A stretch of 18,979 nt of DNA from Akkermansiaceae bacterium UBA4145 (GCA_002380675.1 DFWB01000346.1:22254-41232), one strand, 5' to 3'. Shown: positions 7,361 through 16,392, counted from the stretch's first letter. The notes: a model not told the origin generated them from the sequence alone. Numbers and translations are program-made.

Positions 7361-10300
7361 ATGCAAGCGAGCCAAAGCCCCCTCCGTGCCTCAGGAATGC
7401 CACGTAAGCAGGGGCTCTACGATCCTGCTAACGAGAAAGACTCCTGTGGCGTAGGATTCCTTTGTCACCTCAAGGGCCAGAAATCTCGCAGTATCATCGA
7501 GGGAGCGTTGGAGATGTGTGTTAACATGGATCACCGCGGAGGGTGTGGATGTGATGCAAACACCGGGGACGGCGCCGGGATCTTCTTCCAATTGCCGCAC
7601 AAATTCTTTGAGACCGTCTCAGCGGGGATTGGCATCGAGTTGCCTGAAGAAGGCCGTTACGCAGTAGGATTCCTGTATCTTTCACCCGAGCAGGATGCGT
7701 GTTCCCGGGCAATGTCAATTTTTGAGGGACTTGTAAACGAGGAAGGACAGGTAGTTCTTGGCTGGCGTGATGTTCCCGTGAAAAGTGAGATTCTCGGAGA
7801 CGATTCCAGGGCATGTGAGCCCCTGATGAAACAGATCTTCATTGGCCGTAGCGATGACATCGAGGATGACCAGGATTTCGAAAGGAAGCTCTACGTCATT
7901 CGTCGCCGGGCCTCTGACGCCATCCGTTATAGCGGTTTGAATGGAGGAGACTTCTTTTACTCGGCGACTCTTTCAGCCCGAACCATCGTGTACAAGGGGA
8001 TGCTGACTACTGGTCAGCTTGGGGAGTATTTCCCCGACCTGCATCACCCCGACATGGAGTCTGCGATGGCGTTGGTTCATTCGCGCTTTAGTACAAATAC
8101 CTTCCCCAGTTGGCCCCGTGCACAGCCTTTTCGCTATATGTCGCACAACGGAGAGATCAATACGATGCGGGGTAATGCGAACTGGATGCAAGCAAGGCAG
8201 CAGCTTCTCGATAGTGGGGTCTTGGGAAAGGATCTTGATAAGATTCTGCCTATCATACGCGATGATGGGTCAGACTCCGCGATGTTTGACAATTGCCTTG
8301 AATTTCTCGTTCTGTCCGGGCGTTCGTTGCCGCATGCCGTCATGATGATGATTCCCGAGCCCTGGGAAAAACATGAACACATGACGGAGACCAAGAAGAA
8401 TTTTTACGAGTATCATGCCTGTATGATGGAGCCCTGGGATGGGCCGGCTTCGATCGCTTTCTGTGACGGCATTTCCATCGGTGCTGTTCTTGACCGGAAT
8501 GGTCTTCGTCCTTCCCGCTATTACGTGACATCAGATGACCTTGTGATCATGGCGTCGGAGGTTGGGGTCCTTAAAGTTGATCCTGCCACTGTGGTGAAAA
8601 AGGGCCGCCTTGAGCCAGGTCGTATCTTCCTGGTCGATACGAACAAGGGCCGCATCGTGGGAGATGATGAAGTCAAGGAAGAGATCGCTGCGGAAAATCC
8701 CTATGGGGACTGGTTGAGCGCCAATCGACTTCATTTTGATAAACTGCCAAAATTTGATCAGAGAGAGCGGCTCAGGGGATATGATCTCATTCAGCGTAAC
8801 CGGGCCTTTGGATATACCTTTGAGGACAAAAGATTCATTCTTGGGCCTTCGGCCGAAACCGGGAACCAGCCTCTTGGCTCAATGGGTAACGATGCCCCGA
8901 TGGCTGTGCTTTCGGATCGCTCTCAGTTGCTCTACAATTATTTTCGCCAACTCTTTGCTCAGGTCACGAATCCGGCGATCGATCCGATTCGGGAGGAATT
9001 GATTACCGCGAGCGTAACCTTTGTAGGTTCGGAACAGGATATTCTCGATCCGCGGCCAGAGAATTGCCGAATGATCCGGCTGGAAAACCCCATCATTGAC
9101 AGTTCCTCCCTCGCGACCTTGGACAACATTGAGAGGGAGGGCTTCAAGAGTCAGACCATTCCAATTCTCTACACCTTTGTGGGTCAGGATTCAGAATCCG
9201 CTGAGAAGCTCGTGTCGCACGGTTCTGAGAATGAGATTTTCGGTTCAGATCTTGAGCAAGCGATGGACAGGCTCTGTGCTGCTGCTGATTCTGCTATCAG
9301 CGAAGGGGTGAATATTCTTATTCTTTCGGATCGTGGAGTAGGCGAGAGCCATGCCCCAATCCCCGCGCTGCTTGCGGTAGCGGGACTTCACCACCACTTG
9401 ATCGGCATGGGAACCCGCACGAAGGTCTCCATAGTTCTCGAATCGGGCGAACCGCGGGAGGTGCATCACTTCGCAGTGCTCCTCGGCTACGGGGTTGATG
9501 TCGTTAATCCGTATCTGGCAATCGATACAATTGCGGCTATGATTGATAGTGGGGAGCTTGTCGATGATTACGACAGTGCGGTCTCCAAGTATCTCAAGGC
9601 CTCGATCAAAGGAGTGGTCAAGACCATGTCAAAAATGGGAATCTCAACGGTTGCCAGTTACCGAGGAGCACAGATTTTTGAGTGTGTCGGCCTAAACAGG
9701 CAGGTCGTCGATAAGTATTTCTGTCGCACCGCTTCGCGGGTGGAGGGCATCGGGCTGGACGTGATTTCGCAGGAAGTGAAAATTCGTCATGATGACGCCT
9801 TCAAGCCTCGGGAAGTAGAGAACGAGGCCCTCGATGCCGGGGGGCTCTATCAGTGGCGTGCCGATGGTGAACGCCACCTTTTTAACCCGCAGAGCATTCA
9901 TCTTCTACAGCAGGCAACTCGGCTCGGAGACTATGAGATTTTCACGAGCTATAGTGAGCTGATCGATAACCAGTCACGGGATTTCTATACCCTGCGCGGA
10001 CTGATGGAGTTCAAGTTCGACCCGGCGAAGGCAATTCCTCTGGAGGAGGTCGAGCCTGCTTCTGAAATCGCGAAGCGCTTTAAAACAGGGGCCATGTCCT
10101 ATGGCTCGATCTCCAAAGAGGCTCACGAGGCTCTTGCCGTAGCGATGAATCGGGTCGGGGGGCGCTCCAACACAGGAGAAGGAGGAGAGGACCCAGTTCG
10201 ATTTGAACCTCTGCCCAACGGGGACTCAAAAAAAAGCGCCATCAAGCAGATCGCGAGTGGACGTTTCGGTGTTCACAGTCACTACCTCGTCAATGCTGAG

Positions 10301-12031
10301 GAATTGCAAATTAAGATTTCACAGGGAGCCAAGCCCGGGGAGGGGGGAGAGCTTCCGGGGCACAAGGTCCTTCCACAGATTGCAAAAGTTCGAGGCACGA
10401 CACCAGGGGTGGGCCTGATTTCTCCGCCGCCCCACCACGATATTTACTCGATCGAGGATATGGCAGAACTCATCCACGACCTCAAGAATGCGAATGTCAA
10501 TGCCCGGGTAAACGTCAAACTTGTCTCAGAAATCGGAGTTGGAACAGTGGCCGCAGGTGTGGTGAAGGCAAAGGCAGACGTTGTGCTCATTTCCGGTCAC
10601 GATGGAGGGACAGGCGCAAGTCCTCGTTCCTCGATTCAGCACGCCGGATGCCCATGGGAACTCGGGCTGGCAGAAACTCACCAGACTCTGCTTCTAAATG
10701 ATCTTCGAAGTCGAGTAGTTCTGGAGACGGACGGTCAGCTTAAAACTGCCCGGGACGTCGTTATTGCGGCTTTGCTCGGTGCGGAAGAGTATGGGTTTTC
10801 GACCGCGCCGCTGGTGACCCTTGGGTGCCTCATGATGCGGGTCTGCCACAAGAACACGTGTCCGGTTGGAGTGGCCACGCAGGATCCGCGCCTCCGGGAA
10901 AAGTTCAACGGTGCGGTCGAAAACGTGGTGAACTTCATGAACTTCGTCGCTGAAGGAATTCGGGAGCTGATGGCCAAGCTAGGCTTCCGGACGATTGATG
11001 AGATGGTAGGTCACTGTGACCGTCTGGAAATGCGTAAGGCGGTTGATCACTGGAAGGCCAAGGGACTTGATTACTCCAACATTCTTTATCAGCCAGAGGT
11101 CAGCGATCAGGTAGGTAGCTACTGCACCCAGGCGCAGGATCACCTTCTGGATCGAGCTCTGGATAACACCACTCTTTTAGAGCTTTGCAGGCCTGCCCTG
11201 GAATCTGGTGCCAAGGTTTCTGCTGAGCTGCCTATTCTTAATACCAACCGGGTGGTGGGTACGATTACCGGCGCCGAGATCAGTCGTCGTTATGGTGCCG
11301 AAGGGCTTCCTGAGGATACGATTCAACTCAAGTTTAAGGGAAGTGCAGGGCAGAGCTTTGGGGCGTTTTGTCCGCAAGGAATGAGGCTCGAATTGGAAGG
11401 AGACGCTAACGATTATATCGGGAAGGGTCTTTGTGGAACTAAGGTGATTGTCTACTCTCCGAGGGACTCGCACCCTGACTTCGTTCCTGAAGAAAACATC
11501 ATTATCGGGAACGTGGCTTTCTACGGAGCGACAAGTGGTGAAGCTAATATCGCGGGCATGGCAGGCGAACGCTTCTGTGTCCGCAACAGTGGCGTGCACG
11601 CGGTGGTTGAAGGAGTAGGTGATCACGCCTGCGAGTATATGACAGGTGGATCGGTGGTCTGCCTTGGTGGGACCGGGCGCAATTTTGCGGCAGGCATGAG
11701 TGGTGGGGTCGCATACGTATACGATGAAAACCGGGACTTTGAGTCCAAGCTTAACCGTGCAATGGTCAACCTTTACCCCCTGATTGAGTGTGGTGATAGC
11801 GAGATTTTAGAGGTGAAAGATCGCATCGAGAAGCACGTTGACCTCACGGGGAGTAAGAAGGGAAAGAGGCTTTTGGATGAGTGGAGCAAGATCGTGCCTC
11901 AGTTTTTCAAAGTGCTACCGGCCGACTACGAGAGGGTTCTCAACGCCATCAAAAGAGCCGAAGAAAGTGGGCTTGAAGGAGATGCCGTCATTCTTGCTGC
12001 ATTCGAAGAAAACGCAAAGGTTGGGAATTGA
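7361..12031 (+). CDS. gltB: Glutamate synthase large subunit (GltD-partnered)
   Basis: This 1556-residue GOGAT large subunit has full domain order: a short 28-residue N-terminal leader; class II glutamine amidotransferase domain from C29 (DSCGVGF) with HRGGCGC, TGDGAGI and HNGEIN; a central linker domain; an FMN-binding synthase domain with GEGGEDP, GAKPGEGG, ISPPPHHDIYSIED and GHDGGTGASP (from residue 1079); 3Fe-4S cysteines C1156, C1162 and C1167; and a C-terminal GXGXG domain with the usual KVLPADYERVL-type end. The segment before NGD is short, so it looks NAD(P)H-type rather than ferredoxin-type. The start is ATG 7361, which keeps a short propeptide before C29; no Shine-Dalgarno is present. 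gltD follows 98 bp downstream and supplies the electron-input subunit of the cytoplasmic complex. This copy is the better candidate for the housekeeping GOGAT. It is clearly homologous throughout to the minus-strand copy but differs around the nucleophile and at both ends. Confidence 0.97.
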   Translation: MQASQSPLRASGMPRKQGLYDPANEKDSCGVGFLCHLKGQKSRSIIEGALEMCVNMDHRGGCGCDANTGDGAGIFFQLPHKFFETVSAGIGIELPEEGRYAVGFLYLSPEQDACSRAMSIFEGLVNEEGQVVLGWRDVPVKSEILGDDSRACEPLMKQIFIGRSDDIEDDQDFERKLYVIRRRASDAIRYSGLNGGDFFYSATLSARTIVYKGMLTTGQLGEYFPDLHHPDMESAMALVHSRFSTNTFPSWPRAQPFRYMSHNGEINTMRGNANWMQARQQLLDSGVLGKDLDKILPIIRDDGSDSAMFDNCLEFLVLSGRSLPHAVMMMIPEPWEKHEHMTETKKNFYEYHACMMEPWDGPASIAFCDGISIGAVLDRNGLRPSRYYVTSDDLVIMASEVGVLKVDPATVVKKGRLEPGRIFLVDTNKGRIVGDDEVKEEIAAENPYGDWLSANRLHFDKLPKFDQRERLRGYDLIQRNRAFGYTFEDKRFILGPSAETGNQPLGSMGNDAPMAVLSDRSQLLYNYFRQLFAQVTNPAIDPIREELITASVTFVGSEQDILDPRPENCRMIRLENPIIDSSSLATLDNIEREGFKSQTIPILYTFVGQDSESAEKLVSHGSENEIFGSDLEQAMDRLCAAADSAISEGVNILILSDRGVGESHAPIPALLAVAGLHHHLIGMGTRTKVSIVLESGEPREVHHFAVLLGYGVDVVNPYLAIDTIAAMIDSGELVDDYDSAVSKYLKASIKGVVKTMSKMGISTVASYRGAQIFECVGLNRQVVDKYFCRTASRVEGIGLDVISQEVKIRHDDAFKPREVENEALDAGGLYQWRADGERHLFNPQSIHLLQQATRLGDYEIFTSYSELIDNQSRDFYTLRGLMEFKFDPAKAIPLEEVEPASEIAKRFKTGAMSYGSISKEAHEALAVAMNRVGGRSNTGEGGEDPVRFEPLPNGDSKKSAIKQIASGRFGVHSHYLVNAEELQIKISQGAKPGEGGELPGHKVLPQIAKVRGTTPGVGLISPPPHHDIYSIEDMAELIHDLKNANVNARVNVKLVSEIGVGTVAAGVVKAKADVVLISGHDGGTGASPRSSIQHAGCPWELGLAETHQTLLLNDLRSRVVLETDGQLKTARDVVIAALLGAEEYGFSTAPLVTLGCLMMRVCHKNTCPVGVATQDPRLREKFNGAVENVVNFMNFVAEGIRELMAKLGFRTIDEMVGHCDRLEMRKAVDHWKAKGLDYSNILYQPEVSDQVGSYCTQAQDHLLDRALDNTTLLELCRPALESGAKVSAELPILNTNRVVGTITGAEISRRYGAEGLPEDTIQLKFKGSAGQSFGAFCPQGMRLELEGDANDYIGKGLCGTKVIVYSPRDSHPDFVPEENIIIGNVAFYGATSGEANIAGMAGERFCVRNSGVHAVVEGVGDHACEYMTGGSVVCLGGTGRNFAAGMSGGVAYVYDENRDFESKLNRAMVNLYPLIECGDSEILEVKDRIEKHVDLTGSKKGKRLLDEWSKIVPQFFKVLPADYERVLNAIKRAEESGLEGDAVILAAFEENAKVGN

Positions 12032-12036
12032 AGTAG

Positions 12037-12046
12037 GTATTAATAC
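12037..12046. repeat. 10-bp palindrome between gltB and gltD
   Basis: GTATTAATAC is a perfect palindrome starting 5 bp after the gltB stop, in the 98-bp spacer before gltD. It may be chance or a small regulatory site. The rest of the spacer shows no clear promoter, terminator or Shine-Dalgarno. Confidence 0.2.
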
Positions 12047-12129
12047 GACGCGGTGGTGGGGCGATCAAAGTCTCCATTTTCCAGCACGACAAGATTCACA
12101 CTCCCGCCATACAGACACATTTCGACGCA

Positions 12130-13629
12130 ATGGGAAAAGCAACAGGATTCTTAGACACCGAACGGGAAACCATTCCGAATCGTCCGCCGCTTGAGCGGAT
12201 CATGGACTGGAAGGAGATTCATGCTCATCGCTCAGACGAAAAAGTGATGGAGCAGGGTTCGCGTTGTATGGATTGTGGGACTCCCTATTGCCATACAGGC
12301 CTTCTCATTTCTGGCATGGCCAGTGGCTGTCCGGTGAATAATCTTATCCCGGAGTTTAATGACCTCGTATACCGTAATCGTTGGCAGGAAGCTCTCGAGC
12401 GTTTACGGAAAACCAATAATTTTCCGGAATTCACCGGCCGGGTCTGCCCGGCTCCCTGCGAAGGGTCGTGTGTGCTCGGTTACATAGAGCCTCCCGTTAC
12501 GATCAAGGATGTTGAGTGCTCTATTGTCGATCGAGGTTGGGAAGAGGGATGGTTTACGCCCCAGATTCCAGCCAAGCGGACAGGGAAGAAGGTTGCGGTG
12601 GTAGGCTCCGGTCCTGCAGGTCTTGCTTGTGCGGATCAGCTTAACCTTGCGGGCCATCAGGTCACCGTATTCGAGAGGGCTGATCGCATTGGAGGATTGC
12701 TCATGTATGGGATCCCCAACATGAAACTTGATAAGAGGGAAGTCGTTGACCGCCGGGTTAATCTCATGCGTGAGGAAGGAGTAGAATTTGTGACGGGCGT
12801 TGATATCGGGAAGGACCCAGATTGGTCGAAGGAACGACTAACCAAGGAATTCGACGCCACGGTTCTCTGCTGTGGAGCCACCAAGGGGAGAGATCTGCCG
12901 ATCGACAATCGAGAGGCGAAGGGGGTTCATATGGCCATGGATTTCCTTACTGCCAATACCAGTCATCAGCTTGATCACGATTTCGATGGAACGAACCCAG
13001 AAGAACTCAACGCGACAGGGAAAGATGTGATTGTCATTGGAGGGGGCGATACAGGCACAGATTGTGTTGGTACTAGTCTTCGCCAGAAGTGTAAAAGCGT
13101 CATACAGCTCGAAATTATGCCCATGCCGCCCATGGAGCGTGCTCCAGACAACCCCTGGCCTGAGTGGCCCAAGGTTTACACTCTTGACTACGGTCAGGTG
13201 GAGGCACAGGCCCTACAGGGTGAAGAACCTCGTAAGTATCTCGTCATGACGAAGCGGTTCATCAAGGGCGACGACGGTAACGTTTCGGGCATCGAGGTAG
13301 TGGACATCACCTGGCAGAAAGATGAGGCCGGGCGATTCTCGCCAATCGAGACGGAGGGAACGCTACGGGTTCTGCCTAGTCAGCTGGTGCTCCTCGCGAT
13401 GGGGTTTGTTGGCCCGGAGCAAGAGGTGGTAGACCAGTTTGGGCTCGAAACGGATGCGCGCAGTAACGTCAAGGCTGAGCACGAACAATACACGACCAAC
13501 GTGGAAGGGGTTTTTGCTGCTGGCGATATGCGGCGCGGCCAAAGCCTCGTTGTGTGGGCAATTAACGAGGGGCGGGGGGCTGCGCGAGAATGCGACCGCT
13601 ATCTCATGGGTAGCACTCAGCTCCCGTAA
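12130..13629 (+). CDS. gltD: Glutamate synthase small subunit
   Basis: This 499-residue FAD- and NAD(P)H-binding subunit passes electrons from NAD(P)H to GltB. Its N-terminal Fe-S part has C46-x2-C49-x4-C54 plus C67 (GCPVNNLIPE) and C106, C110 and C114 (CPAPCEGSC), the cysteine groups that hold the 4Fe-4S clusters of the complex. An FAD dinucleotide fold follows (GSGPAGLACA near residue 159), then the NAD(P)H fold (GGGDTG from residue 304), and a C-terminal GVFAAGDMRRGQSLVVWAI FAD motif. The N-terminus (MGKATGFLD, then RPPLERIMDW) matches family starts, supporting ATG 12130. It lies 98 bp after gltB on the same strand. It is the only gltD in the window and may serve both large subunits, which is inference. 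Length is typical for the family. Confidence 0.96.
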   Translation: MGKATGFLDTERETIPNRPPLERIMDWKEIHAHRSDEKVMEQGSRCMDCGTPYCHTGLLISGMASGCPVNNLIPEFNDLVYRNRWQEALERLRKTNNFPEFTGRVCPAPCEGSCVLGYIEPPVTIKDVECSIVDRGWEEGWFTPQIPAKRTGKKVAVVGSGPAGLACADQLNLAGHQVTVFERADRIGGLLMYGIPNMKLDKREVVDRRVNLMREEGVEFVTGVDIGKDPDWSKERLTKEFDATVLCCGATKGRDLPIDNREAKGVHMAMDFLTANTSHQLDHDFDGTNPEELNATGKDVIVIGGGDTGTDCVGTSLRQKCKSVIQLEIMPMPPMERAPDNPWPEWPKVYTLDYGQVEAQALQGEEPRKYLVMTKRFIKGDDGNVSGIEVVDITWQKDEAGRFSPIETEGTLRVLPSQLVLLAMGFVGPEQEVVDQFGLETDARSNVKAEHEQYTTNVEGVFAAGDMRRGQSLVVWAINEGRGAARECDRYLMGSTQLP

Positions 13630-13699
13630 GCTCCCCGTAGGAGAATCCCGCAAAGGCACTCACAGGAAGAAATCCCTGAAGCAATCACTTGGTCAGGTT

Positions 13700-13789
13700 C
13701 CACGCCATTTGGTTGCGTGGGCAGTCATAGCTCCCGGTCAAGGCTCTTTCTGCGCCCCGGGTGCTCGACTGAGGGTATTTGATCCCTCA
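13700..13789 (+). terminator. Candidate terminator hairpins between gltD and the convergent DUF4399 gene
   Basis: Two stems lie in the 186-bp gap between converging genes: CCACGC-N9-GCGTGG (13700-13720) and TGAGGG-N8-CCCTCA (13770-13789). Neither has a following T-run on either strand, so they are weak terminator candidates. The gap otherwise holds nothing recognisable. Confidence 0.3.
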
Positions 13790-13815
13790 ATGGATTATCC
13801 TGCCACTGGAGACTT

Positions 13816-14274
13816 CTACTCCACAGTGATGGTGACCTTCTTTGAAATCACCGCAGGCTTGTGGAGGATGTGTGCAAAATTTGCGAAAGCGAGCTGGAGA
13901 GTATGCTTGCCTTTTGGCAGGTCGAGGGTGACTTGGGTTTGTCCTTTGCCGTAGTGAAGGCATTTCCCATCAATGGATGGAATCGGCAACTTCTTGTCGA
14001 GTTCAGAGGCATCCATGTTGATCAGAAGATGATGATGTCCTGTATCAGGAAGGTAGGTCCCTGCAGGGCACACGCCCATTCCTTTCAGTCCGAAACGAAT
14101 CGTGACGGGTCCTTTGAAGGTCCTCCCGTCCTTGATCCCCTGAATGTAAACGCGGGCTCCTTTGGGAGAGGGCGTCTCAAGAGGGTTAGGCGGCTTCGCA
14201 GCGTCATCCTGACCGGTGGCAGTGAGGAAAGACCCAATAATGGCAACAGCGGTGAGAAGTGATTTCTTGAACAT
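13816..14274 (-). CDS. Secreted DUF4399 protein
   Basis: This is a 152-residue protein with a clear signal peptide (MFKK followed by a hydrophobic core to about residue 20), so it is exported. The remainder matches the DUF4399 pattern: a GMGVCPAGT turn, TGHHHLLIN (H80-H82), PIP, LHYGKGQTQ (H107), KGKHTLQL (H124), a further H135 and H138, and a final SKKVTITV strand. DUF4399 proteins are small periplasmic beta-sandwich proteins of unknown function; the histidine-rich pattern suggests metal binding, which is inference. The start ATG 14274 sits directly before the signal peptide; no Shine-Dalgarno is seen. It lies 245 bp downstream of the alpha/beta-hydrolase on the same strand and converges with gltD. 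Confidence 0.83.
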   Translation of the reverse strand: MFKKSLLTAVAIIGSFLTATGQDDAAKPPNPLETPSPKGARVYIQGIKDGRTFKGPVTIRFGLKGMGVCPAGTYLPDTGHHHLLINMDASELDKKLPIPSIDGKCLHYGKGQTQVTLDLPKGKHTLQLAFANFAHILHKPAVISKKVTITVE

Positions 14275-14392
14275 AACAGGTTGCGGTTAGCGGGAATCTA
14301 CAGACGGCCCTGGCTTTGTGCAAGTCCTGTCCCTCGTCATCGTCTTACACTCGTTTTGAGCTGGTGGCGTGGGTCGGAGGCAACCTTTAGAG

Positions 14393-14535
14393 CTACAGGC
14401 TGCGAATAATCTTCTCTGGCGTGGCTGGAGTCTCGGGGTTCCCGTAGAATTCAAAGGCACCGGGTTTCAATCGAGAATAGATGGGCCATTCGTGTCTTGG
14501 GCCGCCCGGAAGGTGGTGCTCATTGAAGTTCGTTA
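14393..14535 (-). other. Protein-like open frame directly after the hydrolase stop
   Basis: In another reading frame, the sequence just beyond the hydrolase stop stays open for about 48 codons to a TAG at 14393-14395. It reads like real protein (EHHLPGGPRHEWPIY, then KPGAFEFYGNPETPATPE). Either the hydrolase once continued through a frameshift, or this is the tail of a small overlapping gene with a non-ATG start, or it is chance. No clear start codon or family can be assigned. The remaining 14275-14392 holds nothing recognisable. Confidence 0.25.
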
Positions 14536-15413
14536 GCGAGAGGATCGGGCTCGAGGATATCAAGGCTGACCAGAAAGGCGTCTGCTGAACGCAGGGTGAC
14601 CTCGTAATTCTGCTGATGAGAGTTGTAATTATAAAAGGTGTGGCCAGCACCTTCGAATTCGATCAGCTCGCAACGGTTCTTTTTCTTGCCGTATCGCTTG
14701 GCAAATTTCGCCACTACCTCGACGGGAATGAGCCGGTCATTCTTGCCGTGGTAAAGTATGCAAGGAGGAAGGCCTGCCTGTGGCACGTATTCAGAGGGGC
14801 TGAAGTGCTTCGCTTCCTCTTCAGAAATGAAGCTCTCTCCGCCTACCCCCTTACGAGTAGTGTTGACAACCGGACTAAACAGAAAAAGAGCACAGGGTCG
14901 GAAATGCTTTCCGGGCTCTTTTCCAATTTCTGGAAGGGTTGCACAACAAAGGGCGAGGTGAGCTCCTGAGCCCGACCCCCCTAGGACAATCTTTTCTGGA
15001 TCGACACCGAGGATAGCTGCGTTCTTTCGGAGAAAAACCATCGCCATGGCAGTATCCTCGAGAGCGTCGACGGGGCTATTGCTGTTGTTCTCTCCCGCAA
15101 CCCGATACTCGACGCACATGCAGACGGCACCCCGCGCCGCAAAGTGAAGGGCATGGGGAACAAATTGGGTTGCCATGGAGAGATCCCACATTCCTCCGTG
15201 GAGGAAGAGGATGACTGGCGCGCTTGCAGACTGTGGTTCGTGTCCGGGTGGGAAAAAGAAGTGCGCAGCCAGGTCCTTTTCCGGCGAATGAAAGTAAATG
15301 AAAGAATGAGCCTTCTTCAGAAGCTCTTGATCGCGCGCCTCACCGATTGCGGGAGCTTTGACAAGTTGGTCGATCACGTGAAAAAGGGAAGAACGGGTGG
15401 ATTTATTTTTCAT
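14520..15413 (-). CDS. Alpha/beta-hydrolase (BD-FAE/esterase-like) with atypical nucleophile elbow
   Basis: This 297-residue protein of the esterase/lipase alpha/beta-hydrolase type has the oxyanion-hole motif H72-G-G, the strand-turn region GGSGSGAHLA (145-154), acid candidate D226 in YHGKNDRLIP, and catalytic His candidate H258 in EGAGHTFYN. Relatives usually have GxSxG followed by AHLA or GHLA. Here, aligned on AHLA, the nucleophile position is Gly, with Ser on either side (S147, S149), so the elbow is shifted or the enzyme may be impaired. No signal peptide is evident, so it is likely cytoplasmic. The start drawn is ATG 15413, only 12 bp from the ATG of the divergent gene at 15426; GTG 15377 (residue 13) is an alternative. 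The next Met lies inside the core fold. The substrate is unknown. Confidence 0.82.
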   Translation of the reverse strand: MKNKSTRSSLFHVIDQLVKAPAIGEARDQELLKKAHSFIYFHSPEKDLAAHFFFPPGHEPQSASAPVILFLHGGMWDLSMATQFVPHALHFAARGAVCMCVEYRVAGENNSNSPVDALEDTAMAMVFLRKNAAILGVDPEKIVLGGSGSGAHLALCCATLPEIGKEPGKHFRPCALFLFSPVVNTTRKGVGGESFISEEEAKHFSPSEYVPQAGLPPCILYHGKNDRLIPVEVVAKFAKRYGKKKNRCELIEFEGAGHTFYNYNSHQQNYEVTLRSADAFLVSLDILEPDPLANELQ

Positions 15414-15425
15414 TCAGGATCGGGG

Positions 15426-16343
15426 ATGTCCATAGTTTACGTCATGATTCGTATGGTTTTAGCCTGTTTGGGTGTTAGCGGGATTGCCGGGACGCTACAG
15501 GGGGCTCCGCAGGAGGCCGATGCCGCCCTCGTTCGACATCTTGATGCAGTATACCAGCATTGGAGAGATTCCGTGATCAGGAGAGATATTGAGAAATGGC
15601 AGGTTCATACAGCCTCTCATCGCCGGATCTCCATCCTCAACAGGATTCATTCAGAGCGCCGGCCCATATCTTTTGCCCTCTCGAGCCTTCCTGCGAGCCC
15701 ACCTGATAACCGGCCGCTGAAACTGCTGGCAGTCAAAGTGAAAGGAATCACGGCCAACATGATATATCTCGGGCCTGTAGATTTTAAAGTAGGTGGAAAT
15801 CCGCCCAACAATCTTTTGGTTCTCTCGTTTACGAAAGAAGGTAATCGTTGGAAGTATGACTCGGCAGATTACATGAACCTCGCAAGCATTCCAGAAGCAC
15901 GGAAACAGCTTGAGGCAGGAAAGCTTGAACATCTTGAGGGACCAGAGTTTTCGCCGAAGGGGAATATCGAGCAGCCAGCCATAGTGCTTCGCGGGGCCGT
16001 GAAATATATCGCCAAGACATATGTCTACTGTCCGGGGCGGGAGGTGAAAGTGATGGTGAATGGCGTTAGCCGGCATCTGTATCAGAATACCAAGGCTTCG
16101 GAGGTCGTTATCGGGGGCGCGAGAGACGGATTAAATGAGGTGCAGTTTACCGCGCGTAAACTGCCAGGTGGAGAAGGGAAAGAGCCGCTAGCCGTTCGTG
16201 TGTACCTTATGTCGCAGGTGGCTGGAGTGAAGCCGCTGAAGGTTTTTGAGTATCAGGTGCAGGAGGGCGAAAAGGTGAATCCTGCAGGAACCGAAAACTT
16301 CGTGGTGGGGCCATCCGAGGTAATCCGTCTCAGAGGAAGGTAA
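15426..16343 (+). CDS. Secreted protein of unknown function
   Basis: This is a 305-residue protein with a signal peptide (MSIVYVMIRMVLACLGVSG, cleavage probably near QGA, residue 27). I do not recognise a family. The first half (about 30-150) has an alpha-helical start with several W, R and H residues and ends LVLSFTKEGNRWKYD, which recalls NTF2-like folds weakly. The second half (about 183-280) is beta-rich, with VKVMVNGVSRHLYQ and GGARDGLNEVQF suggesting an Ig-like sandwich. The frame is open upstream to 15144, but that part is antisense to the hydrolase. ATG 15426 begins the signal peptide and has AGGA six bases upstream, the only plausible Shine-Dalgarno in the window. ATG 15444 is an alternative start. 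It converges with the next gene, 49 bp away. Confidence 0.75.
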   Translation: MSIVYVMIRMVLACLGVSGIAGTLQGAPQEADAALVRHLDAVYQHWRDSVIRRDIEKWQVHTASHRRISILNRIHSERRPISFALSSLPASPPDNRPLKLLAVKVKGITANMIYLGPVDFKVGGNPPNNLLVLSFTKEGNRWKYDSADYMNLASIPEARKQLEAGKLEHLEGPEFSPKGNIEQPAIVLRGAVKYIAKTYVYCPGREVKVMVNGVSRHLYQNTKASEVVIGGARDGLNEVQFTARKLPGGEGKEPLAVRVYLMSQVAGVKPLKVFEYQVQEGEKVNPAGTENFVVGPSEVIRLRGR

Positions 16344-16392
16344 AGGATCGGGTTGTTTGCCAGAGTGAATTCCAGAGATTCTGCGAGAAGGT

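Noticed and set aside
12041..12049. TAATACGAC resembling the first nine bases of a T7-type phage promoter
   Set aside because: The remaining half of the consensus is absent, there is no phage context, and a 9-base match is plausible by chance.
15144..15425. Upstream extension of the secreted-protein frame to an ATG at 15144
   Set aside because: It is antisense to the hydrolase N-terminal half, has no family-like content, and would bury the signal peptide 94 residues inside the protein.
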